Assembly: GCA_016281675.1 (NCBI GenBank)
Contig: JAEEJD010000141.1
Location: forward strand, 1 to 26,142
Direction of reading: 5' to 3'
Origin: Lachnospiraceae bacterium
GTDB taxonomy: Bacteria > Bacillota_A > Clostridia > Lachnospirales > Lachnospiraceae
DNA: 26,142 nucleotides
The notes beneath the pieces are model-generated. The model had not been told where the DNA came from. It saw nothing but the letters and a program-made list of their open reading frames with translations, and did not search any database. Numbering within the stretch: the stretch's first letter is position 1; the number at the start of each line of letters is the position of its first letter. Below are positions 7,581 through 15,454 of this stretch, piece after piece. The position numbers and the translations under genes were made by a program.

Positions 7581-9206
7581 ATGACACGCAAGATAGACAG
7601 ACTGCGGTCCAGCATGAGTTTCAACATGATCGGAGCCGTCGTTATACTGCTGGCGATATTCGGGGTATTCGTCGGCGTGATCGGACTGATCAGTTTTACG
7701 AATGCGTTCAAAAAGGAATATTCAGAGTCGACGTATCACATGGCGGATACGGCGACGACGCTCATAAACGGAGATCACATCGGAGATTATCTTGAGGGTG
7801 ATGAGAAGGAAGAGCATGAGCGGATACAATCATATCTCGACGCTTACTGCAATGCGATGAACGTATCGCTTCTGTACGTCATCGATGTGGACACGACCGA
7901 TTACGGACGGTTCGTATCGATATTCAATTCGGTTAACAATTCCGTTGCCAATACAAATTACGCACCGTGGGAGCTCGGTCATAAACGTGATACCACGAAT
8001 GACGAATACAGGGACAAGTATGAGGCGATCTACAACAAAGAGAAGCCTTATGAGACCGTATACAGGTACAAGACCTCGGACGGTTCGATACCTCATATAA
8101 CTACGCTCGTACCCGTGAAGGGTTCTGCGGGAGACGTTGAGGCTATACTGTGTATCCAAAGACCCATGAGCGTACTTGCGGAAGCGAGGACGCCGTATTT
8201 GATCACAATCCTTATTTCGACGGCTGCACTTGCGATCATGTTTGCGATATTCGCCGGAGCGTACCTGCGTAATCAGTTTGTGATCCCGATAAGAAAAGTA
8301 TCGGTTGAGGCTTCGCGCTTTGCAAAGGATAATACGAGGGGCCCCGAACTTGACGATGTCAGTAAGATCAAAGAGATATACGATCTTGCCGTATCCGTTG
8401 ACAAGATGGAAGCGGATATGCTCACCTACATCGGGAACCTGACAAAGGTGACAGCGGAGAACGAGAGGATAGAAACGGAGCTGTCTCTTGCGAGTGCGAT
8501 CCAGGAGGGTTCAGTACCCAATGAGTTTCCGGCGTTCCCGGACAGAAATGATTTTGACATATATGCATCGATGACTCCCGCCAAGGAAGTCGGAGGTGAT
8601 TTCTATAATTTCTTCCTGATCGATGATGACCATCTTGCGGTCATGATCGGAGACGTATCCGGTAAGGGTGTACCAGCGGCACTGTTCATGATGGTCACGA
8701 ATATCCTTACAAGTTTCAGAACGAGGACCGGCGGAGATCCTTCGGAGATACTCTCGTTCGTTAACAACGATCTGTGCGAACATAACAAGTTGGATATGTT
8801 TGTAACGCTGTGGCTCGGTATTCTTGAACTGTCGACCGGAAAGCTTACATATGCGAATGCGGGACATGAGGATCCCGTGATATACAAAAAGGCGGAAGAA
8901 CGGTTTGAACTTAATGTCAATAAGCACGGATTCGTTGCGGGAGGAATGCCCGGAATGAAGTATGTCGATTTCGAGGTAACGCTTGATCACGGTGACAGAC
9001 TGTTCATATATACGGACGGCGTTCCCGAGGCAACAAACGGTGACAATAAGATGTTCGGACTCGAGAAGATGATCGATGTACTTAACGAAAACGCGAAGGA
9101 GAATCTTGAGAGTCTTCTTGATAATATGCACAAAAGTGTTAACGCATTCGTCGGCGACGCACCTCAGTTTGACGACCTGACGATGCTCTGCCTCGAGAGG
9201 AAATAG
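7581..9206 (+). CDS. Membrane-bound PP2C phosphatase (SpoIIE/RsbU type) with extracellular sensor and HAMP
   Basis: This 541-residue protein has a first transmembrane helix at about residues 13-38, an extracytoplasmic sensor of about 165 residues (Cache-like by layout: helical start, then strands such as SLLYVIDVD and HITTLVPVKG), and a second helix at about 208-230. A HAMP linker follows (from FVIPIRKVS), then a short coiled coil, and a PP2C domain from about 320. The metal-binding acids are present: Asp340 (EVGGDFY), Asp358 (GDVSGKG) and Asp531-Asp532 (FDDLTM). It should dephosphorylate the STAS protein in response to an outside signal and so switch on the output of the module. The start has AAGGGGATG at good spacing. 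The sensor's ligand is unknown. Confidence 0.9.
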   Translation: MTRKIDRLRSSMSFNMIGAVVILLAIFGVFVGVIGLISFTNAFKKEYSESTYHMADTATTLINGDHIGDYLEGDEKEEHERIQSYLDAYCNAMNVSLLYVIDVDTTDYGRFVSIFNSVNNSVANTNYAPWELGHKRDTTNDEYRDKYEAIYNKEKPYETVYRYKTSDGSIPHITTLVPVKGSAGDVEAILCIQRPMSVLAEARTPYLITILISTAALAIMFAIFAGAYLRNQFVIPIRKVSVEASRFAKDNTRGPELDDVSKIKEIYDLAVSVDKMEADMLTYIGNLTKVTAENERIETELSLASAIQEGSVPNEFPAFPDRNDFDIYASMTPAKEVGGDFYNFFLIDDDHLAVMIGDVSGKGVPAALFMMVTNILTSFRTRTGGDPSEILSFVNNDLCEHNKLDMFVTLWLGILELSTGKLTYANAGHEDPVIYKKAEERFELNVNKHGFVAGGMPGMKYVDFEVTLDHGDRLFIYTDGVPEATNGDNKMFGLEKMIDVLNENAKENLESLLDNMHKSVNAFVGDAPQFDDLTMLCLERK

Positions 9207-9207
9207 G

Positions 9208-10323
9208 ATGGCTGAACTGAAATGCCCGCATTGCGGACAGGCCTTTACGGTCGATGATGCCGAGCTCGGCTCGATAATAGCACAGATAAGGGATGCCGAG
9301 TTCGAAAAAGAACTTGATAAGAAGGCACAGATGCTGACGGAGCATCTCAAGGAGAAGCATGATCTTGAGATAACGCGCCTTAAGAGTACGATCGATGGGC
9401 TTGAGGACAAGAAGAAGATCGCCGTAATGGAGGCCGTGACAAAGGCAGAGAAAGAGAAACAGGAACTCGAGAACGCAAAACACGATCTTGAGAATGAACT
9501 TCTCCGTCAGAAGGAAAAAGACAGGTTCCTTCTCGAACAGAAGGATGAGCAGATCGCTTACTACAAAGACATGAAGACAAAGCTCTCCACCAAGATGGTC
9601 GGAGAGTCGCTTGAGAGATTTTGCGAAACCGAGTTTGAAAAGCTCCGTGCGGCTGCTTTTCGAAATGCACAATTCGGTAAGGACAATGATGCCAGAAGCG
9701 GAAGCAAAGGAGATTTTATTTTCCGTGAGGCTGATGAAAACGGGGTCGAGATCATATCCATTATGTTTGAGATGAAGAATGAAATGGATGAGACCGCGAC
9801 AAAACATAAGAACGAGGATTTCTTCAAGGAGCTCGACAAGGATCGCAGAGAGAAGAACTGTGAATATGCGGTGCTCGTTTCCATGCTTGAGAGCGACAGT
9901 GAACTGTATAACAGCGGGATAGTGGATGTATCGCATCTTTATGACAAGATGTATGTGGTAAGGCCGCAGTGTTTCATACCGATCATTACACTGCTTCGCA
10001 ATGCCGCGATGAATGCACTGTCATATAAACAGGAACTTGCTTTTATCAGGAATCAGGATATAGACATATCAAACTTTGAGGACAGCCTGATAAACTTCAA
10101 GAATGATTTTTCACGCAATTACGATCTTGCGCATTCTCATTTTGACAAGGCGATAGATGAGATAGATAAAACGATACAGCATTTGGAGAAGGTCAAAAAA
10201 GAACTTCTGGGATCCGACAATCAGTTGCGGATCGCCAACAACAAGGTCGATGAGATAAGCATCAAGAAACTGACAAAAGACAACCCCACAATGAAAGAAA
10301 AATTCGAGGCGCTGAAGAAATGA
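9208..10323 (+). CDS. DUF2130 protein: zinc-ribbon start, coiled coil, PD-(D/E)XK-like core
   Basis: This 371-residue protein belongs by sequence style to the DUF2130 family. It opens with CPHC (Cys6, Cys9), followed by a long charged coiled coil (about 25-130). The central domain has an apparent nuclease signature: Asp169 in SKGDFIF and Glu188-x-Lys190 in MFEMKNE, the spacing of the PD-(D/E)XK fold. A second coiled coil follows (about 290-340). The cellular role of the family is not established; a nucleic-acid function is inferred from the fold. Only one base separates its ATG from the phosphatase stop, so it is in the same transcript. It is a common chromosomal gene, so it may be an unrelated passenger of the operon. 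Confidence 0.8.
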   Translation: MAELKCPHCGQAFTVDDAELGSIIAQIRDAEFEKELDKKAQMLTEHLKEKHDLEITRLKSTIDGLEDKKKIAVMEAVTKAEKEKQELENAKHDLENELLRQKEKDRFLLEQKDEQIAYYKDMKTKLSTKMVGESLERFCETEFEKLRAAAFRNAQFGKDNDARSGSKGDFIFREADENGVEIISIMFEMKNEMDETATKHKNEDFFKELDKDRREKNCEYAVLVSMLESDSELYNSGIVDVSHLYDKMYVVRPQCFIPIITLLRNAAMNALSYKQELAFIRNQDIDISNFEDSLINFKNDFSRNYDLAHSHFDKAIDEIDKTIQHLEKVKKELLGSDNQLRIANNKVDEISIKKLTKDNPTMKEKFEALKK

Positions 10324-10337
10324 TCGGCGCCTCTTTT
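10298..10337. terminator. Bidirectional terminator between convergent genes
   Basis: GAGGCGC (10306-10312) pairs with GCGCCTC (10327-10333) over a 14-base loop and is followed by TTTT on the plus strand. On the minus strand the same hairpin is followed, after two bases, by a run of five T. It overlaps the stop codon of the DUF2130 gene and lies just past the end of the histidine kinase gene. The long loop makes it weaker than the terminator at 538-570. Confidence 0.55.
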
Positions 10338-10344
10338 GATCTGT

Positions 10345-12558
10345 TTATTCATGTACTTTGTCTTCGGGAAGGAATCGGATGAGCATATCTTCAAGCTCTT
10401 TACCGAGGACGGGTTTTGAAAGGTAACCGTCAAAGCCCATATCGAGATATTTCTGTTTGGCACCTTCTATCGCATTGGCTGTCAGGACTATAACGGGTAT
10501 TTTCGAGTTGTGTCCGCCGGCCGCTCTGATGATCTTCATCGTTTCATATCCGTCCGGATCGGGCATCATATGATCCATGAGAATAAGATCGAAATCCTCC
10601 TCGGCGCAAAGCTTTACGGCAGTGTTTCCGTCCGATGCCTTTACGACCTTCAGTCCGGTCTTCTTAAGAAGCGAAGATACCAGTTTAAGGTTCAGATCGA
10701 TATCGTCAACGACAAGTATGCGAGCGTCCGGTGCATGGAATGACTCGGTGTAATGCTCGGGTATGTGCGTGAATTCCCCGGTCATGACAAATTGTCCGAG
10801 AAGGTTGCCGTTTATGATTTTCTGCGGAAGCAGGACAGTAAATTCGGAGCCCTTGCCGGGAGTTGAGGATACCGAGATATCACCGCCCATCATGATCGCA
10901 AGCTGGCGGCTGATCGCAAGTCCGAGACCCGTTCCTTCAATGTTCCTGTTGTGTTCCTCATCGACACGCTGGAATATCCTGAAGAGTTTGGCAATGTTCT
11001 CTTCCGAAATACCCTGTCCCGTATCCGAAACGACAAATGAGATCTCGCCGTACGAATCAGAGGTCGCTTTCCAGTTGACGGAAAGATCAATGCCGCCTTC
11101 CTGCGTGTATTTGATACTGTTGGTCAGAAGATTGACAAGTATCTGCTTGATGCGCTGGGAATCTCCGAGAAGTTCTTCGGGAATGTTTTCGGAACACTTG
11201 ATCACGATCGGCAGGTCTTTTTGCTGTGCACGCGGTGCGACAAGGTGATAGCATTCACGAAGCATCTTAAAAGGATTGTAGCCGGCCGGGCTGATCTCCA
11301 TTTTGCCGGATTCGATCCTCGAAAAATCAAGTATGTTGTTGATCAGAGACAGAAGAGTGTCTCCGGATCGTTGTATGTCATGCGCATATTCGAGCACCTG
11401 GTCATCCTGCGATTCGCGAAGGATCATCTCGTTCATTCCGAGAATGGAATTGATCGGTGTCCTGATCTCATGAGACATGTTGGCAAGGAATATACTCTTT
11501 GCATTGTTGGCCTTATTTGCCTCGGCACGGGCGTCTTCGAGATTCCTCATAAGGTTGTGATCGTGAGTGACATCCTCGAACAGGAAGAATGAGCCGAGAC
11601 TCTGTCCTTTATTGTTGACACAGTTTCTGTAATCGACCTTGATTATCATCGTGCGGTCTTTGATGGTCATCGGGTGATTTTCCACGAATTCTTCAAGGTT
11701 ATCCGGATCCTTTCCTTCAATCCACGATGAGATCGGATAATCTCCGAATGAGAAGCTTTCGATCGAGAGGTTGTCAAACAGGTCGTGAGCCCTCTTGTTT
11801 ATATAGATGATGTTTCGATCGGTATCAAAGAGGAGTATACCCTCCTTCATCGAATCAACCGCAAGCTGCAGGGTGTTGTTCATGAGCTTTCGCGGCACAT
11901 AATATTGCGAGAAAAAGAAGAGGAGAAGTCCCGCCAGAGCATAGAACAGTACCGACCAGTCGAAAGGAAGCAGGAAATACATGTATGCGATATTAAGAAG
12001 TACGATCGCGGAAACGGATGTAAGGATAGGAATATACTTGAAACGGTAAAATCCCACGGATCTGATAAGTGACGATACAAGCAGATACATGGCGAACAGT
12101 ATCGGCAGATAACAAAGTGCCAGATGGATGTTAAAGAGCATCGTCGGGGTAGTCTGAAAGGCGATCGATCCGTCGGAAAGCTTCATCGAATACATGGTAA
12201 ACATATGGCCTGTCCATACGCTTGCAAAGAGGTTTATCGAGTCTAAGATCGCCACGATCAGCCAACCGTTCGTGAATATCTTAAGGAATCTTGGCCTGTC
12301 GGTGTATACGAAGGCGAATATGAGAAGATAGTATGTGATGAAGTCGATTGCGGAGAAATACAGCGAGAAACCGAAATTGGTGAGAACCCTGACGGGCGAT
12401 CCTGCTATGATCAGATTGGCGAGAACTGCCACGAAAGAAGCCATGAACAGTTTAAGTATGGCGTTTCTGAGTGAGTTCTGCTTTCTGAGCAGGATCAGTA
12501 TGAATATGAACAGAAGGACTTCGGAAAAATAGCCTACTGTAACGAATATCGCTCTCAT
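10345..12558 (-). CDS. Hybrid histidine kinase: 7TM sensor, PAS, HisKA, HATPase, receiver
   Basis: This 737-residue membrane kinase has about seven hydrophobic helices in residues 1-215 and a PAS-like domain (about 225-330, LAVDSMKEGILLFD). The dimerisation domain carries the phospho-accepting His363 (NMSHEIRTPIN). The ATPase domain has DTGQGIS and GTGLGLAIS. A C-terminal receiver has DD at its start, Asp662 in LILMDHMMP, and Lys in LSKPV. No Hpt or DNA-binding output domain is present, so the final partner is elsewhere. It resembles the kinase at 19860-21626 in kinase core and receiver, so the two are likely paralogues. ATG 12558 is the only possible start for the full 7TM region, because an in-frame TGA lies four codons upstream. 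It has no Shine-Dalgarno sequence, and a strong promoter sits directly in front. Confidence 0.92.
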   Translation of the reverse strand: MRAIFVTVGYFSEVLLFIFILILLRKQNSLRNAILKLFMASFVAVLANLIIAGSPVRVLTNFGFSLYFSAIDFITYYLLIFAFVYTDRPRFLKIFTNGWLIVAILDSINLFASVWTGHMFTMYSMKLSDGSIAFQTTPTMLFNIHLALCYLPILFAMYLLVSSLIRSVGFYRFKYIPILTSVSAIVLLNIAYMYFLLPFDWSVLFYALAGLLLFFFSQYYVPRKLMNNTLQLAVDSMKEGILLFDTDRNIIYINKRAHDLFDNLSIESFSFGDYPISSWIEGKDPDNLEEFVENHPMTIKDRTMIIKVDYRNCVNNKGQSLGSFFLFEDVTHDHNLMRNLEDARAEANKANNAKSIFLANMSHEIRTPINSILGMNEMILRESQDDQVLEYAHDIQRSGDTLLSLINNILDFSRIESGKMEISPAGYNPFKMLRECYHLVAPRAQQKDLPIVIKCSENIPEELLGDSQRIKQILVNLLTNSIKYTQEGGIDLSVNWKATSDSYGEISFVVSDTGQGISEENIAKLFRIFQRVDEEHNRNIEGTGLGLAISRQLAIMMGGDISVSSTPGKGSEFTVLLPQKIINGNLLGQFVMTGEFTHIPEHYTESFHAPDARILVVDDIDLNLKLVSSLLKKTGLKVVKASDGNTAVKLCAEEDFDLILMDHMMPDPDGYETMKIIRAAGGHNSKIPVIVLTANAIEGAKQKYLDMGFDGYLSKPVLGKELEDMLIRFLPEDKVHE

Positions 12559-12564
12559 GAACGT

Positions 12565-12593
12565 ATTGTATCAATTATCGGAGCGTATGTAAA
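12565..12593 (-). promoter_or_regulatory. Strong extended -10 promoter of the hybrid kinase; leaderless transcript likely
   Basis: On the minus strand TTTACA (complement of 12588-12593) is followed after exactly 17 bases by TACAAT (complement of 12565-12570), with TG one base before the -10 box. Six bases separate the -10 box from the ATG at 12558, so transcription should begin at or within a base or two of the start codon. Confidence 0.65.
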
Positions 12594-12626
12594 TTTCATT
12601 TTGTAACATTTGCGCAATCGTGTGAC

Positions 12627-15239
12627 TTATTCTGCCGCGCTGTCATCGGATGAGGATTCATCTCCGGGATCGCTGCCGCTGTCTGAACTGTCGTCGGAAC
12701 CGTCATCCGAACTGTCATCCGAACTGTCATCCGATGACGATGTATCACCGTCGTTACCGCCATCCCCGTCGGGCTCATCGGAAGGCTGTGCAACGGGTTC
12801 ATCGTACTCCGGTACAATGGCATCCTCTTCGTGAGGAAGGATAGTACACGGCTCACCCTCGGAAACGAGTTGTTCGGGAAGCATTTCGGAATCGCCCGGG
12901 ATCACCTGGGGTTCGACACCGACAATGGGCTGAGGCATAACTGTTTCTTCGACGGGATCTGAAGGAACAGGCTGTGAAACAGCCGGTTCGGAAGCAGAAG
13001 ACTCAGAAGCAACGGGTTCGGAAACGGTCGGTTCGGAAACGGTAGGTTCGGAAGCAGAAGATCCGGAAACAGCCGTTTCGGGTGCTGCGACTTCGGATGA
13101 TTCCGTTTCCGCGGTAACATCCGCCACATCTTCCGATGGAATGACTTCGATCGGCTTTGCCGCTGCCGCTGCAGCGCCCTGCGAAGTATCGGATCCTTCT
13201 GCGGTGTGTGTATCATAATGCGTGGCGCCGGAGATGTCCCAAGAATCGGCATCGCTCACAGTTGACGTTACGAAATTCTGTGTATCAAGTATCCGGTAGT
13301 ACTCGCTCGTTTCATCAATATTCGGCTGATCGAGAGGAGAATAAAGATGCTGGTCTTCCGAGAGGATACATCCGCTTGCGAGATTCTTGGAATCACCGTC
13401 CGCATAACTGTTGTTCTCCAGGAAGTTAAGATAGTAATTACAGAATTCAAGGGAGCCCAGAACGTTTTCGGCAATCCCGTTTTTACCGGATTTGATGGTT
13501 CGGATATTGCTGTCCTCATTGGTACCTCTTATGAAACTGCTCTCAAAAGCAGCAGTGTCGGCATAGTAGGAGCCGGTATCTTCGCCGGGAAGCGCGGAAA
13601 TATGACTGATAATGCTGTCCAAACTATAGCCTTCGTGGATCAGGTCGATTATGCGTCCCGCACCGTATCTGATTGAATCCATGTCTACCGTGGGGTATAC
13701 CCCGTTTTCATAATCGGGAGGTGTTACTACATTCTGATATCCGTCGCGGACTGCCGTAAGGTATCCCAGATAAACTATCGCAAGATATCCGGACACGTAT
13801 GCGCTTCCGGTATTTTCAGACTGGTTAGAGAAGGAGAGATTATACCTGTAGGAATTCTGAAGCGTCGTGTCAGTATACTTGCTCAGTATACTGTTGTTGG
13901 AATAAGGGATCCTGTAGTCGGTACCGGAATCCTTGGGCACATAACGGTTGACACTGTCCTTAAATTCATAGACAGTCACGTCGCCGGTCTTCACCTCTCC
14001 GAGTGTCTGGAACAAATATGATCTGAACTGGTATATATTTTCAACGGCTGAAGCCAAACCTTCCGTGAACCAGGATGGAAATACTTCCGTTCCGTCGGCC
14101 ATCATCCCACGCCGTGTATAGTCATCCATGAACGCATGCATCATCTCATGGACGAGTGTATTTTCGAGGTTGTCTTCCTCGTTATGGTTTATTTGCCATT
14201 TCCCGGTATCGGGATTCTGCTCCATGAATGTAGCGGTGTCGATTCCCAGTATATATTTGAATACGTTTTCGCCGGTAGCGTCTTTTAAATAGCTTCCGGA
14301 GACATATGCAAGAGCGTTATTGGGTGTATTGAATGATTTTCCGGTCTCCGCATCCGTCACGGATCCGGACTCGTAATAGATATACATTCCGATCTGTTTG
14401 CCTAATGACGAAGCATTGTCAGAATAACCTTCAAACGAACTCTTCAGCAGGTTGACGGCCTGGGGTTCGAGTTTGTTTTTGATGAGGGTGACAAGTTCGT
14501 TGAGCGCACTTTCCCCCATCAGAGCAATAACGTTCTCGGAACAGTGGATGCGTACCTGTTTGTACGGATCGTACGGTATGACGTTGTTGGGTGAGGAACC
14601 GCCATTCGCGGATTTGCCTGATTCATATTTATCGTTATCATCCAAACGGTGATCATCGGAGTATGGATCCACATAAGGTGTTCCGGATGAAATGTTAATT
14701 GCGGGCGCTATAGCGGGAGCCTTTTCTGCGGGATCACTTGCCGAGAGAGAAGCGTCACGGGTCTGAGCAGCCGCAACGTAGGCGGGGATGTAAGTTATGT
14801 ATGTTATGCCCGTTCCGGCATCACCGACAAAAGCAACCGATGATTTGCCGAATAATCCGGTAAGAAAATCAGGAAGTTTGATTCCGAGGTGTCCGCCTGA
14901 AGCTTTGGCGCTTAAGGAGTATCCCTCGGGAATATAGAACGCGAAACTGGGGTAGTACTTACGACCGGGCTGTGCCTCGTAAGCGGTGTTTCCGAGATCA
15001 TCTATCCATATGACCGGAATCTCCCAGGTCACGTTTTCGTTTGAGCGTATCCTTGCCGTAAAGTCGAGAGTATGCCCCGCGACCGGTTGTGAAAGGTCGG
15101 TGATCCGAAGACCGGACAGCTCCGTTTGGACTTTATCGCTCTTTACACCTTCGGCTGCATTTACATTCACTATACCTATACGGCATACAAGAATGGCAAA
15201 TACCATCAAAAACGCTGTTAATCTCAGTTTCCCGCTCAT
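12627..15239 (-). CDS. Large secreted zinc metallopeptidase (gluzincin, HEMMH) with Ser/Asp-rich tail
   Basis: This 870-residue protein starts with a signal peptide (MSGKLRLTAFLMVF..., cleavage near NVNA-AEG, residue 28-29). Residues about 35-170 form a beta-rich domain I do not recognise. The peptidase core has His364-Glu365-x-x-His368 (LVHEMMHAFM) and Glu393 (WFTEGLAS), the HExxH plus Glu layout of gluzincins of the peptidase-MA kind. A helical region follows to about 640. The stretch near 720-765 is a Ser-Glu-Pro-Val repeat stalk, and residues from about 825 to the end are Ser/Asp/Gly low complexity. There is no LPxTG, C-terminal helix or SLH domain, so it is released or held by charge. 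AAGGAG before ATG 15239 supports the start. It probably degrades an external protein; the substrate is unknown. No terminator is visible before the downstream kinase gene, so some read-through is possible. Confidence 0.82.
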   Translation of the reverse strand: MSGKLRLTAFLMVFAILVCRIGIVNVNAAEGVKSDKVQTELSGLRITDLSQPVAGHTLDFTARIRSNENVTWEIPVIWIDDLGNTAYEAQPGRKYYPSFAFYIPEGYSLSAKASGGHLGIKLPDFLTGLFGKSSVAFVGDAGTGITYITYIPAYVAAAQTRDASLSASDPAEKAPAIAPAINISSGTPYVDPYSDDHRLDDNDKYESGKSANGGSSPNNVIPYDPYKQVRIHCSENVIALMGESALNELVTLIKNKLEPQAVNLLKSSFEGYSDNASSLGKQIGMYIYYESGSVTDAETGKSFNTPNNALAYVSGSYLKDATGENVFKYILGIDTATFMEQNPDTGKWQINHNEEDNLENTLVHEMMHAFMDDYTRRGMMADGTEVFPSWFTEGLASAVENIYQFRSYLFQTLGEVKTGDVTVYEFKDSVNRYVPKDSGTDYRIPYSNNSILSKYTDTTLQNSYRYNLSFSNQSENTGSAYVSGYLAIVYLGYLTAVRDGYQNVVTPPDYENGVYPTVDMDSIRYGAGRIIDLIHEGYSLDSIISHISALPGEDTGSYYADTAAFESSFIRGTNEDSNIRTIKSGKNGIAENVLGSLEFCNYYLNFLENNSYADGDSKNLASGCILSEDQHLYSPLDQPNIDETSEYYRILDTQNFVTSTVSDADSWDISGATHYDTHTAEGSDTSQGAAAAAAKPIEVIPSEDVADVTAETESSEVAAPETAVSGSSASEPTVSEPTVSEPVASESSASEPAVSQPVPSDPVEETVMPQPIVGVEPQVIPGDSEMLPEQLVSEGEPCTILPHEEDAIVPEYDEPVAQPSDEPDGDGGNDGDTSSSDDSSDDSSDDGSDDSSDSGSDPGDESSSDDSAAE
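12685..12732. repeat. Four tandem 12-base repeats encoding the Ser/Asp tail
   Basis: Four consecutive 12-base units occur. Units 3 and 4 are identical (GAACTGTCATCC), unit 2 differs by one base, and unit 1 by two bases. On the minus strand each encodes Asp-Asp-Ser-Ser or a close variant. Near-identity of units suggests recent slippage expansion, so tail length may vary among strains. Confidence 0.85.
12985..13059. repeat. 15-base imperfect repeats encoding a Pro/Ser/Glu/Val stalk
   Basis: Imperfect 15-base units beginning GGTTCGGAA recur here. The pair at 13015-13029 and 13030-13044 differs only in the last base. On the minus strand they encode (T/A)-V-S-E-P type pentapeptides, giving an extended, protease-sensitive linker between the peptidase and the acidic tail. 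Confidence 0.7.
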
Positions 15240-15270
15240 TTTGTCTCTCCTTTTACACTCCCACTCAACA

Positions 15271-15299
15271 ATAATAAGGTAAACAAACCTATTTTGTAA
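15271..15299 (-). promoter_or_regulatory. Candidate sigma-A promoter of the metallopeptidase gene
   Basis: On the minus strand TTACAA (complement of 15294-15299) and TATTAT (complement of 15271-15276) are separated by 17 bases. Transcription would start about 25 bases before the start codon and include the AAGGAG ribosome-binding site. Confidence 0.5.
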
Positions 15300-15372
15300 T
15301 GTTTCGGCATATTATCGGATTTTCTTAACCCCCAACACCCATAAAACATACGGATATTATATGAGGCGGTCC

Positions 15373-15401
15373 TTGACAATAACGGCTGTTTTGATTAGCA
15401 T
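15373..15401 (+). promoter_or_regulatory. Candidate promoter of the H-cluster sensor gene
   Basis: A perfect -35 box TTGACA (15373-15378) is followed after 17 bases by TAGCAT (15396-15401), four of six -10 positions. An AT-rich TATTAT lies further down (about 15425) but lacks a -35 partner. The 215-base gap between the two divergent genes otherwise holds no gene that I can support. Confidence 0.5.
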
Positions 15402-15454
15402 TAATCTGTGACCGTACGCGATCATATTATACACCGGATCAAGGAAGTGAGAGT

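Noticed and set aside
8511..9410. 300-codon open frame on the minus strand
   Set aside because: It lies opposite the PP2C domain with its conserved metal motifs, has no plausible ribosome-binding site and no recognisable domain; it is a shadow frame.
12685..13059. Repeat cluster as a CRISPR-like array
   Set aside because: Units are 12 or 15 bases, in frame, contiguous without spacers, and encode low-complexity protein.
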